Assembly: GCF_002007105.1 (NCBI RefSeq)
Contig: NZ_MVBC01000001.1
Location: forward strand, 496,001 to 560,000
Direction of reading: 5' to 3'
Source of the DNA: Hymenobacter sp. CRA2
Lineage (GTDB): Bacteria > Bacteroidota > Bacteroidia > Cytophagales > Hymenobacteraceae
DNA: 64,000 nt
Position numbers and translations under genes: made by a program. How positions within the stretch are numbered: the stretch's first letter is position 1; the number at the start of each line of letters is the position of its first letter. The notes under the pieces were generated by a model. The model was given only the letters and a program-made list of their open reading frames with translations. It was not told the DNA's origin and did not search any database. Positions 7,745-16,167 of this stretch are shown in pieces.

Positions 7745-9046
7745 TCAGTTTGCGGCGGGCGTTTCGGCCGGGCGGCGCAGGCACAGAATCACCCAGGCCG
7801 AAAGGAAGATGACCAGCAGCAGCAGGTTGTCGTAGGGCACCTGAATGAAGGCGTAGAACAGGGTGAGGTTCAGCTTCAGGGCCAGCAGGGCGAGGTAGCG
7901 GTAGTCGAGGCGCAGGCGGTGGCGGCGCAGCCAGTACACCAGCACCACCACGGCCACCGAGCCAACCGAAGCCAGCAGGTGCGAGAGGCGCAGCACGTTC
8001 AGGCGGTCCAGCAGCTCGCCGGGCAGGTAGTGGTAGTAGAGCGCGGCCAGCCCCAGCCCGCGGTACAGCTGGTTGGGCAGGCCCTGCTCATTGAGGTTCG
8101 ACTCCCACTCGCCCAGCGCAGCGGCCGTGTAGTAGCCCTGCCCCTTGAGGAAGGACGACCAGTCGGCCGACAGGAACGGGATGACGTACAGCCCGAGGAT
8201 GCCCACCAGCACCAGCGCGGCCACCCACAGCGCGGCCTTGCGGCCCTCGTGCCGGTAAATCAGCAGCAGGTAAAACGGCGCCCAGAACACCAGCGAGAAG
8301 CGCGACAACAAACACAGCACCAGCCCGATGGCTCGCAGCACCGGCGACTTACTGAAGATGCCCGCCACCAGGATGAAGTAGTAGCCGATGACCAGGCTTT
8401 CGATGGAAAGGCCCAGGATATGGGTATCGCCGGCCAGCAGGGGTAGCACCACCAGGATGGGCACCAGCAGCTTGAAGCTGCCTTCGAACAGGTCGGGGCG
8501 GGTGGCGGCCAGGCGGCGCGCGTACAGCGCCACGCCCACGGCAAACACCCAGAAGCCCAGCCAGCGGTAGTCCATGTTGAGCGAGTCCGGAATCAGGAAG
8601 GGCAGCCACATCATGGGCAGGTAGGTCGGCGAGAGGTCGTAGCCGAAGTCCTTGATGAGGGTGTACACCGTCTCGCCGTTTTGCAGGCGCCGCAGGTAGA
8701 TTTCGATGGACGGAATCACGTCGGAGGTTTCCACCGCCACCGGGTACTGGTTGATGATGTCGCGCAGGCGCGGGTAAAACGCGGCCAGCAGCAGCACCCC
8801 AGCCAGCGCCCACTGCCAGCGCCCGAGCAGGGACTGGCCGGGTCGGTCGGCGAGGTCGTAGGGCTGCGCGCGCAGGGCGCGGTAGGCGGCCCAGGTAAAG
8901 AGCAGCGAGGCGCCCAGGAACAGCACCGGGCTGACATAAGGGCCGGCCACGTTGCGCAAGTAACTGAACAGCAATAGCTCCAGGGCGAAGGCGGCCAGCG
9001 TCAGGCCTGGCCAAAAGGCCGTGGAACGAGTAGAAAGTGGCGCCAT
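7745..9046 (-). CDS. GT87-like polytopic membrane protein (paralog of 19203-20480)
   Basis: 433 residues with ten or more hydrophobic segments, beginning MAPLSTRSTAFWPGLTLAAF. The first large extracytoplasmic loop contains AVETSDVIPSIEIYLRRLQN and then YLPMMWLPFLIPDSLNMDYRW. The protein encoded at 19203-20480 has the same architecture (TSDIVPALKLYVGRLLNGE, PPMHWLPFVPAELLGVDYRW), so the two are paralogs. The topology and the acidic first loop fit the GT-C superfamily, closest in type to GT87/DUF2029 polyprenol-phosphate-sugar transferases. The gene is divergent from the GT39-type gene at 9317. Specificity is unknown. Confidence 0.78.
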   Translation of the reverse strand: MAPLSTRSTAFWPGLTLAAFALELLLFSYLRNVAGPYVSPVLFLGASLLFTWAAYRALRAQPYDLADRPGQSLLGRWQWALAGVLLLAAFYPRLRDIINQYPVAVETSDVIPSIEIYLRRLQNGETVYTLIKDFGYDLSPTYLPMMWLPFLIPDSLNMDYRWLGFWVFAVGVALYARRLAATRPDLFEGSFKLLVPILVVLPLLAGDTHILGLSIESLVIGYYFILVAGIFSKSPVLRAIGLVLCLLSRFSLVFWAPFYLLLIYRHEGRKAALWVAALVLVGILGLYVIPFLSADWSSFLKGQGYYTAAALGEWESNLNEQGLPNQLYRGLGLAALYYHYLPGELLDRLNVLRLSHLLASVGSVAVVVLVYWLRRHRLRLDYRYLALLALKLNLTLFYAFIQVPYDNLLLLVIFLSAWVILCLRRPAETPAAN

Positions 9047-9316
9047 GCGGGAGTAGCCAGGAATAAGGATGCAAGGACAAGATTACTGACTTTGCCCGGG
9101 TTTTGCCTCCTGCGGCGGCGAAACGGTGCTGGCGCCTCCCCGCCCCTAACGCATTTGCGGCCTATCATTTACCCGCCGCCGGCCGCGGCGTTGGCCGGCC
9201 CGGCCGTTATCTTTGAGGGCTTGCCGCGTTGGCAGCAGCCGGGGCCCGCAGGGTCTTGGCGTCGCTGGCCCGGCGCTTCAGCCCGCATCTTCCCGGCGCC
9301 TCAACTGCATTTTCGC

Positions 9317-10825
9317 TTGCATCCTCTTCTATCCCTGTACGCGGGCTGGCCGACCCGCCGCAAAGTCCTGGTAGCGCTGCTGGCCCTGGCGCCCGTGCTC
9401 TATTTCTCGCTGCTCGACCGCATGGCCTCCCACCCGGTGGTGATGTGGGACGAGTCGCGGCTGGCCTGCAACGCGGCCGAAATGCTGCGCAACGGCAACT
9501 GGCTGGTGACCTACTTCGCCGACCGCGTGGATTTGTGGAATACCAAGCCGCCGCTGCTGATCTGGATTCAGGCTATCCTGTTCAAAATCATCGGCCCCGG
9601 TGAAGTGGCCCTGCGCCTGCCCTCGGTGCTGGCGGCCGCGGGCACGGCCTGGCTGCTGGTGTGGTTCTGCAACCGCGTGCTGAACGCCCCGCTCATGGGC
9701 CTGTGCGCCGCCCTGGTGCTGCTGACCACCAGCGGCTACATCGACCGGCACGTCTCGCGCACCGGCGACTACGACACCCTGCTGGTGCTGCTCACCACTT
9801 GGTACACGCTCAGCTTTTTCCGCTACCTCGAAGACGGCCGGCGCTCCGCGCTCTGGCAGGCCGCCCTCGGCGTGGCTTTGGCCGTGCTCACCAAGGGCGT
9901 AGCCGGCGCCATGTGCCTGCCGGGCCTGCTGCTCTACGCCATTGCCACCGGCAAGCTGCTGTGGCTGATGAAGCGCGGCCAGGCCTACGCGGCCCTTGGC
10001 ACGACGGTAGCCATCGTGGCGGCCTACTACGTGGCCCGCGAGTACGCCGCGCCCGGCTACTGGCACGCCGTGTACGAAAACGAGCTGGGCGGCCGCCTGC
10101 TCAGCGACCTGACCTACACCGGCGAGCAGCCCTGGAACTGGTACCTCAACATGCTCGTCAACGATGAGCTGCTACCCTGGCTGTACTGGATGCCCATCGG
10201 GCTGGTGGCCCTGCTTTACAAGGGCGTGCCGGGCGTTTACCGCCGCTTCGCGCTGCTCACGGTGCTGTTTCTGGTGTGCTTCATGGTCGTCATCAGCTCG
10301 GCTACCACCAAGTACTACTGGTACGAAGCACCGATTTACCCCTTCTGTGCCCTGCTGGCCGGCGCCGGCGTGGCCCTGGTGGGCGAGGCGCTGGTGCTGC
10401 GCCTGGGCAGCGAGCGGATGCCGTGGGCGCTGGGCGTGTTTCTGGTGGCGGTGCTTATCGGCCCGTTCCTGTTCGTGCTGACCGAAACCCAGCAGTACTA
10501 CGACGCCCGCCACTCCGACCCCGACTTGCTCTTCGGCCGCTACCTCGACCGGCAGGCGCAGGACTTCGGGCAGCTGGATAAGTACGCTCTGCTCTCCGGC
10601 ATCGATTACAACGCGGCCATGGAGTTTCACAAGTCGGCGGCCATGCTCAAGTACGACCACCAGGTCACGACCTACTACCCCTGGCAGGTGAAGGAGTTTC
10701 AGCCCGGCGACGCGGTGGTGGTGTGCAACCCGGCCATGCGCGCCAAGCTCGACAGCGTGTACCTGACCGAGCCGCTCTACGAGGATGCGCCCTGCTCCAC
10801 GGTGCTCATCAAAACCGCACGCTGA
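9317..10825 (+). CDS. GT39/ArnT-like glycosyltransferase
   Basis: 502 residues from TTG 9317. The open frame extends upstream to TTG 9092, but the extra 75 residues look like untranslated leader. The first loop after the first membrane segment reads PVVMWDESRLACNAAEML, the acidic active-site motif of PMT/ArnT enzymes, followed by WNTKPPLLIWIQ and EVALRLPSVL, all typical of the family. Enzymes of this type move a sugar from a polyprenyl-phosphate donor to lipid A, glycan or protein acceptors on the periplasmic side. The C-terminal 90 residues are hydrophilic. It is followed after 56 bases by a GtrB-like transferase that could make its donor. Confidence 0.87.
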   Translation: MHPLLSLYAGWPTRRKVLVALLALAPVLYFSLLDRMASHPVVMWDESRLACNAAEMLRNGNWLVTYFADRVDLWNTKPPLLIWIQAILFKIIGPGEVALRLPSVLAAAGTAWLLVWFCNRVLNAPLMGLCAALVLLTTSGYIDRHVSRTGDYDTLLVLLTTWYTLSFFRYLEDGRRSALWQAALGVALAVLTKGVAGAMCLPGLLLYAIATGKLLWLMKRGQAYAALGTTVAIVAAYYVAREYAAPGYWHAVYENELGGRLLSDLTYTGEQPWNWYLNMLVNDELLPWLYWMPIGLVALLYKGVPGVYRRFALLTVLFLVCFMVVISSATTKYYWYEAPIYPFCALLAGAGVALVGEALVLRLGSERMPWALGVFLVAVLIGPFLFVLTETQQYYDARHSDPDLLFGRYLDRQAQDFGQLDKYALLSGIDYNAAMEFHKSAAMLKYDHQVTTYYPWQVKEFQPGDAVVVCNPAMRAKLDSVYLTEPLYEDAPCSTVLIKTAR

Positions 10826-10881
10826 GGCGCAGCCAGTCTTGCGTCTTTTTCGGAGCTTTGCTACTCTCACCCTGCCTGCTC

Positions 10882-11829
10882 GTGGACCTGTCCGTCATCA
10901 TTCCCATTTACAACGAAGAGGCTAACATCCCGACGCTGTACAGCCGCCTGCGCGGCGTCATCGATCAGATGGGCGTTAGCTGCGAGTACATCTTCATCAA
11001 CGACGGTTCGCGCGACCGGTCGCTGGCGCTGATTCACGAGCTGGCCACGGCGCACCACGACGTGCGCTACATCGACTTCAGCCGCAACTTTGGTCACCAG
11101 ATTGCCGTGACGGCCGGGCTGGACCTGTCGACGGGCCAGGCCGTGGCCATCATCGATGCCGACCTGCAGGACCCGCCGGAGCTGATTCCGGAGCTGTACC
11201 GCAAAATGCAGGACGGCTACGAGGTGGTGTACGCCAAGCGCCGCCGCCGCGAGGGCGAAAGCGCCATGAAGCTCTTCACGGCCAAGCTGTTCTACCGCAT
11301 CCTGGCCAGCATCACCAATATTTCCATCCCCGTCGACACGGGCGACTTCCGCATCATCTCGCGCAAGGTGGTGCATGCCCTGAAGCAGATGCCGGAGCAG
11401 AACAAGTTTCTGCGCGGGCAGATTTCGTGGATCGGCTACCGGCAGACCTACGTGGAGTACGACCGGGCCCAGCGCGCCGGCGGCGAAACCGGCTACACCT
11501 ACCGCAAGATGATCAAGCTGGCGCTGGACGGCATCACGGCCTTCTCCGACGTGCCGCTGAAGGCCGCTACCATCATGGGCTTTACCGTGTCGGGCATTGC
11601 CTTCCTGGTGCTGCTCTACACCCTGTTCGAGCGGTTTATCACCCGCGACTATCAGCCCGGCTGGGCTTCGCTGATGGTGAGCATCCTGTTTCTGGGCGGC
11701 GTGCAGCTGATTGCCGTCGGCATCATCGGCGAGTACCTGTCCCGCCTGAGTGCCAACGTGCGCCACCGCCCGCTCTACATCATCTCCGAAACCAACATTC
11801 CGACGACGGCGGAGCGGGAACTGCGCTAA
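10882..11829 (+). CDS. GtrB/DPM-like polyprenyl-phosphate glycosyltransferase with two C-terminal membrane helices
   Basis: 315 residues from GTG 10882 (VDLSVIIPIYNEEANIP). Characteristic elements are FINDGSRDRS, DFSRNFGHQIAVTAGLD, IIDADLQDPPELIPE, VDTGDFRIISRKVV and FLRGQISWIGYRQ. After residue 240 come two transmembrane segments (IMGFTVSGIAFLVLLYTLF and SLMVSILFLGGVQLIAVGIIG) and the terminal EYLSR motif. This architecture loads glucose or a similar sugar onto undecaprenyl phosphate at the cytoplasmic face. The gene starts 56 bases after the GT39-type gene and ends six bases before the DUF2079-type gene, so the three are very likely one operon supplying and using the same lipid-linked sugar. 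Confidence 0.9.
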   Translation: MDLSVIIPIYNEEANIPTLYSRLRGVIDQMGVSCEYIFINDGSRDRSLALIHELATAHHDVRYIDFSRNFGHQIAVTAGLDLSTGQAVAIIDADLQDPPELIPELYRKMQDGYEVVYAKRRRREGESAMKLFTAKLFYRILASITNISIPVDTGDFRIISRKVVHALKQMPEQNKFLRGQISWIGYRQTYVEYDRAQRAGGETGYTYRKMIKLALDGITAFSDVPLKAATIMGFTVSGIAFLVLLYTLFERFITRDYQPGWASLMVSILFLGGVQLIAVGIIGEYLSRLSANVRHRPLYIISETNIPTTAERELR

Positions 11830-11835
11830 CGGCTA

Positions 11836-13380
11836 GTGAGTACCCTACTCCGCCCTACTCCGGTTTCGGCCGCCGACAACCGCCGGGCCCTGCGCTGGCG
11901 CGCGGGCCTGTTTGCCGGCTTCGCGCTGATTTACAGCGCCGTTTCGCTCGTCAACCACTATCTGTTTCGCACCGCCGCGCTGGATCTGGGCCTCACCACC
12001 CACGCCCTGCGCGACTACGCCCACCTGCGCGGGCACACCAGCACCTTGCTGGTGGATTCGCCGCCGACCAACTTCCTCTTCGCGCACTTCACGCTGATTC
12101 CGGCCCTGGTGTCGCCCTTATATTGGCTACTGGGCTCTTGGACGATGCTGGTGGTGCAAATCGGGGCCTTGCTGCTCGGCGGCTGGGGCGTGTACTGCTT
12201 TGCGCGGGCGCAGGGCCTTCGTCCCGGGTTGGCCAACCTGGTGCTGGCCTACTTCTTCAGTTTGTGGGCCATTTATTCCGCCCTCGGTTTCGATTACCAC
12301 GACAACGTGGTGGGCGCCATGGCCTTACCGTGGCTGGTGTACTGGTTTGAGCGGCGGCGCTGGCTGCCGGCGGCGCTGGCCTTTGGCCTACTGCTGATCA
12401 GCAAGGAAAACCTGGCGCTTTGGGCCATCTGCATCATGTTGGCGCTGGCCTGGAAGCACTACCGCCACGGCGCCGTGGCAGGGCGTGCGGTACTCGGCGC
12501 GGTGCTGGCGGCCCTGTACTTCGTGGTGGTCACGAAGTACCTCATGCCGGCGCTGGACGTGGAGCACCGCCCGTTTCAGCAAGTGGTGCGCTATCAGCAC
12601 CTGGGGTCTACGCTGCCCGCGGCCGTCTGGAATACGCTGACTCACCCTAGCCTGCTCTGGCAGAGCCTGTTCCTCAACATCACCGGCGAGGCGTTCTACA
12701 ACTACGTGAAGCTGGAGCTGTGGGCCGTGCTGCTGCTTTCGGGCGGCGTGGCGGCGCTGCTGCGGCCCTGGTACGCCCTGATGCTGGCGCCCATTCTGGC
12801 GCAGAAGCTCCTGTCCAACGACTACGGCCTGTGGGGCATCAACGGGCAGTACTCCATCGAGTTGGCGCCGGTGCTGGCCCTGGCTGTGGCCGAGCTGGCG
12901 GCGCAGTTACATGCGCAGCGGCAACGGCTGTATTTAATCGGCACCTTGGCGCTGGCCGCGGCCGTCACCGTCGCGACGCTGTACACGCGCCAAAGCAAAT
13001 GGTATCAGCGCGAAACCACCAACTTCCTGCTGGGCAAGCACTACCGCTCGACCTGGGGCCTCGACGCGCCGCGCCTGCACGCCGCCCTGCGCCGGATTCC
13101 GGCCGACGTACCGCTGAGCGCCCAAACCAACCTGGCTCCGTGGCTGACCAACCGCGCCAAGCTTTACCACTTCCCCATTCTGCGCGACGCCCAGCTAGTG
13201 GCCCTGCTGAAGACCGATAAGTCGCCGTGGCCGATGACGCCCGCCGGCTACCTGCAGGCCATCGAGATGCTGCGTACCCGCGGCGACTTCCGCGTGCGCT
13301 ACGAAGACGCGCAACTGCTGGTGCTGGAGCGCACGCGCCCCGCCGCCCGCCCCGACGAGGTGCTGCCGTTTCAACTATAA
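11836..13380 (+). CDS. DUF2079 family membrane protein
   Basis: 514 residues from GTG 11836, six bases after the preceding stop. The family markers are visible: ALDLGLTTHALRDYAHLRG in the first loop, FLFAHFTLIPALVSPLYW, then ALGFDYHDNVVGAMALPWL and LISKENLALWAICIMLA. About ten membrane segments are followed by a C-terminal soluble region of some 110 residues. DUF2079 proteins have a GT-C-like layout but no proven reaction that I know of. Position in a tight operon with a GtrB-like and a GT39-like gene suggests sugar transfer to a periplasmic acceptor. A 17-bp hairpin follows the stop. Confidence 0.85.
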   Translation: MSTLLRPTPVSAADNRRALRWRAGLFAGFALIYSAVSLVNHYLFRTAALDLGLTTHALRDYAHLRGHTSTLLVDSPPTNFLFAHFTLIPALVSPLYWLLGSWTMLVVQIGALLLGGWGVYCFARAQGLRPGLANLVLAYFFSLWAIYSALGFDYHDNVVGAMALPWLVYWFERRRWLPAALAFGLLLISKENLALWAICIMLALAWKHYRHGAVAGRAVLGAVLAALYFVVVTKYLMPALDVEHRPFQQVVRYQHLGSTLPAAVWNTLTHPSLLWQSLFLNITGEAFYNYVKLELWAVLLLSGGVAALLRPWYALMLAPILAQKLLSNDYGLWGINGQYSIELAPVLALAVAELAAQLHAQRQRLYLIGTLALAAAVTVATLYTRQSKWYQRETTNFLLGKHYRSTWGLDAPRLHAALRRIPADVPLSAQTNLAPWLTNRAKLYHFPILRDAQLVALLKTDKSPWPMTPAGYLQAIEMLRTRGDFRVRYEDAQLLVLERTRPAARPDEVLPFQL

Positions 13381-13425
13381 CGCTTCGACCGCGTATTTTT
13401 GACCTTTCGCTCTGGCCTTTGGGGC

Positions 13426-13465
13426 CGCTACTGAGCCAGCGGTATGCTCCGCTGGCTCAGTAGCG
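13426..13465 (+). terminator. 17-bp perfect hairpin after the DUF2079 gene
   Basis: Arms 13426-13442 and 13449-13465 are exact reverse complements around a six-base loop (TATGCT). It starts 46 bases after the stop at 13380 and lies 68 bases before the next start. No T-run follows, so it may attenuate rather than fully terminate. Confidence 0.55.
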
Positions 13466-13532
13466 CCAGCCTTTGCCGAGGCTCTTCACACCAACCTCCC
13501 CAACCGCGCCGCGCGGTTCCTTCTTCCCACCC

Positions 13533-14243
13533 ATGCCCGCCGATCTGGCCCTTGTGCTGCCCTGTTATAATCCGCCCACCGATTGGGCGGCCAACGTCGT
13601 GGCGAGTATGGAACGCCTGCGGCAGGAGCTGCCCAACGGCACGCAGGTGCACCTGTACCTCGTCAACGACGGCTCCAGCCGCGGCATTGCCGAGGCCGAT
13701 ATAGACTTGCTGCGCCGGGAAGTACCGCAGTTCACCTACCTCTCCTACCCCACCAACTGCGGCAAGGGATATGCCCTGCGCCACGGCGTGAGCCAGGTGC
13801 AGGAGGCGTTGTGCCTGTTTACCGACATCGACTTTCCTTACCAGGAATACAGCATGGCCACGCTCTACGCGGCCTTGCGCACCGGTGCCTGCAACCTGGC
13901 CGTGGGCGTGCGCGACGCCGCGTATTACGCCCAGGTGCCCGCGGCCCGGCGGCGCGTGTCGCTGCTGCTGCGCCGCTTCACCCGGCACCTGCTGCGCCTG
14001 CCCATCGACGATACCCAGTGCGGGCTGAAAGGCTTCGACGCCACCGGCCGGGAGCAGTTCCTGCGCACCACCACCGACCGCTACCTGTTCGACCTGGAGC
14101 TGCTGCTGCTGGCCTCGCGGCAGCCGGCCGTGCGTGTTCAGCCCATTCCGGTTTCGCTGAAGCCCGGCGTGGTGCTTTCGCCGCTCAATACCAAGGTGCT
14201 GCTGGCCGAAAGCCGCAACCTCTGGCGCCTGGTCTGGCAGTAA
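13533..14243 (+). CDS. Family 2 glycosyltransferase (soluble, short)
   Basis: 236 residues from ATG 13533; an upstream in-frame start at 13473 would add an unstructured 20-residue leader. GT-A features are LALVLPCYNPPTDW, LVNDGSSRGI, LSYPTNCGKGYALRHG and FTDIDFPYQ (the DxD-type motif appears as TDIDF), then DTQCGLKGFDATGREQFL. The last is typical of dolichyl/undecaprenyl-phosphate glucosyltransferase-like enzymes. No membrane segment is present. It converges with the orphan GT-C gene at 14256, with only 12 bases between stops. Probably a sugar-phospholipid synthase or side-chain transferase; the donor is unknown. Confidence 0.87.
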   Translation: MPADLALVLPCYNPPTDWAANVVASMERLRQELPNGTQVHLYLVNDGSSRGIAEADIDLLRREVPQFTYLSYPTNCGKGYALRHGVSQVQEALCLFTDIDFPYQEYSMATLYAALRTGACNLAVGVRDAAYYAQVPAARRRVSLLLRRFTRHLLRLPIDDTQCGLKGFDATGREQFLRTTTDRYLFDLELLLLASRQPAVRVQPIPVSLKPGVVLSPLNTKVLLAESRNLWRLVWQ

Positions 14244-14255
14244 ATCAGTTGGGCC

Positions 14256-16121
14256 TTACTTCACGTCCCAGCGGTACAAGCGCAGCGTGCCTACCTGGGC
14301 GACCAAAGGCAATTGATTGCGGCTGATAAAACCAGGGGCGGCGGCCAGCAGGCGGCGCGGCCGCTCGTGCGTCTGCAGCGCCACCGGCGTGCGGGCGCCG
14401 TTGTAGGCGGCCTCGTCATAGAACACCAGGATGGACTGCCCCCGCAGCTTCGCCAGCAGCTCCGGCGCCGGGGCGCTGCCTTCAAACAACGAAGCCAGCG
14501 CCTGCGCCTGCGCCGGGGCGGTGCGCGACATTTTGGAAGCCATCAGCGGCAGGCCCGTCCGCAGCGCCAGCTGGTAGCTGCGCAGGCTGTGCTGATTGTC
14601 GTCGTCCACGGTCAGGTCCATGTCTTCGCTGCCCACGTGGAAGTAAGGAATCGACAGAATGGCCTGGTACTGACGCGCATCCACCGCCTGCAGCAGCTGC
14701 GTGAGTTCGGGCTGGCGGCTGATGTTGGTCATGGTATTCGGCAGCAGCCCCTTGCGGTAGGCCTTGAGCGTGTCGCGCGTGTCGAGCCAGGCCAGCAGCA
14801 CCAGCGCCACTACCACGCCCCAGCGCCACCACGGGCGGCTCGTGCTCAGCCAATAATCCAGGGCCAGCACGGCGCCCAGGTTCACGGCCCAGAAAAACGG
14901 CCAGTTGAAGCGGGCAAACGCGCGGAAGTGGGCAATGCTGCCGCTGATTTTCTGCAGGTAGACGAAGGCGCTCAGGTAGTTGTTGAAGTACCAGTCGCCA
15001 CCCATGGCGTAGCGCGTGCCCATGGCGGCAAACAGCCCCACGGCCCCCGCACCCAAGGCCCGCATGGCCCAGCGGCCGCCGGTGGTGCTTTGCCAGTCGT
15101 GCCAGCGCTGCCGCCACCGTGCCGGCCGGCTCAGCACGGCCACGAGCAAGAGCAATCCGCCGAAGAGCACGAAGGCCCCGAGGTACATCTTCGATTCGTA
15201 GGAAACGGGCGTTTCCGGCTCCACCAGAAAGCGCACCTTGTCGTACGGATAGGCCTGCACCAGCGCGGGCAGGGCCAGCCGCCACGGGGCATAGTTGAAT
15301 CCGGTGGGCGTGCTCAGCCGCAGCTTGAAATACCCATCGAGCAGGCGCACCGTGGCGTAGCAGATGACCACCGGCAGCCCCGTAACGGCCGCCGAAGCCA
15401 GCAGCAGGCGCCACTGCCGCCACCGCCCGCTGCGCAGCAGCCACCACGCCAGGAAGCTCCCCGTGTACAGGCCCACAATGGGCAGGTAGTACAGATGGAT
15501 AAAGCCAGCCAGCGTCAGCCCCACGGCCGTTAGCACGACCGGCTGGCGGATGGAAAGGCCGGCTTCGGTGCGGGTGTAGAGCTGGTACGTGCCCCAGATG
15601 CCCAGCAGCACCACCCAGCTCAGAGCCAGGTTGAAGTGCCCGCCGGTAAGGCGGCAAAGCTGCGGGCTGAGCCAGGGCAGCAGCACGCTGAACACCAGCG
15701 CCAGCCCCCACCAGCGCACCAGCGGCCGTAGCAGGCTCATCAGCAGCACCGTGCTCAGCACCATGCCGCTAAGAATCAGGCCGTGGTACACGTCCAGCCC
15801 GTAGGGCGTCACGTCGTAGATGTAGTGCGAAAACAGCTTGACAGCGGTGGCCAGCAGGGGGCTGTTATCGGTGTAGAAGATGTACTCCCCGAAAGGGTAG
15901 TTCATGCCTTCGAACCAGCGCAGGCCCCGCTCCCAGGGTTGCTGCAAGTAGGCCTGGAAGGTGTAGTAATTCTTGGCCCCGTCGGCTTCTTCGACGAACA
16001 GGTACTGCCCGGGGGCCGTGAACAAGGGCCCGAAAGCACGAAACAGCAGCACCACCTGAAGCAGCGCCGCTGTTAGCGTCAGGCCGAAAGCACTGGGCTT
16101 GCGGCGGAAAAACTCAAGCAT
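14256..16121 (-). CDS. Orphan polytopic membrane protein, GT-C-like
   Basis: 621 residues with an N-terminal membrane segment and about ten more. The first loop reads YLFVEEADGAKNYYTFQAYL, followed by GMNYPFGEYIFYTDNSPLL, acidic and aromatic as in GT-C first loops. The last 160 residues are extracytoplasmic and hydrophilic, containing SIPYFHVGSEDMDL and SILVFYDEAAYNGA. I cannot place it in a named family. It is on the same strand as, and directly downstream of, the secreted deacetylase gene with 46 bases between, so they may form one transcript. A role in assembling or transferring a surface glycan is inference from topology and neighbours. Confidence 0.75.
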   Translation of the reverse strand: MLEFFRRKPSAFGLTLTAALLQVVLLFRAFGPLFTAPGQYLFVEEADGAKNYYTFQAYLQQPWERGLRWFEGMNYPFGEYIFYTDNSPLLATAVKLFSHYIYDVTPYGLDVYHGLILSGMVLSTVLLMSLLRPLVRWWGLALVFSVLLPWLSPQLCRLTGGHFNLALSWVVLLGIWGTYQLYTRTEAGLSIRQPVVLTAVGLTLAGFIHLYYLPIVGLYTGSFLAWWLLRSGRWRQWRLLLASAAVTGLPVVICYATVRLLDGYFKLRLSTPTGFNYAPWRLALPALVQAYPYDKVRFLVEPETPVSYESKMYLGAFVLFGGLLLLVAVLSRPARWRQRWHDWQSTTGGRWAMRALGAGAVGLFAAMGTRYAMGGDWYFNNYLSAFVYLQKISGSIAHFRAFARFNWPFFWAVNLGAVLALDYWLSTSRPWWRWGVVVALVLLAWLDTRDTLKAYRKGLLPNTMTNISRQPELTQLLQAVDARQYQAILSIPYFHVGSEDMDLTVDDDNQHSLRSYQLALRTGLPLMASKMSRTAPAQAQALASLFEGSAPAPELLAKLRGQSILVFYDEAAYNGARTPVALQTHERPRRLLAAAPGFISRNQLPLVAQVGTLRLYRWDVK

Positions 16122-16167
16122 ACGAATAGATATACAGCCGCTGCAAGTTACGCCGCGCGGCGCCAGT

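Noticed and set aside
9092-9316. A longer N-terminus for the GT39-type protein
   Set aside because: The 75 extra residues are Pro/Arg/Ala-rich leader translation with no family similarity, and the start would also be TTG.
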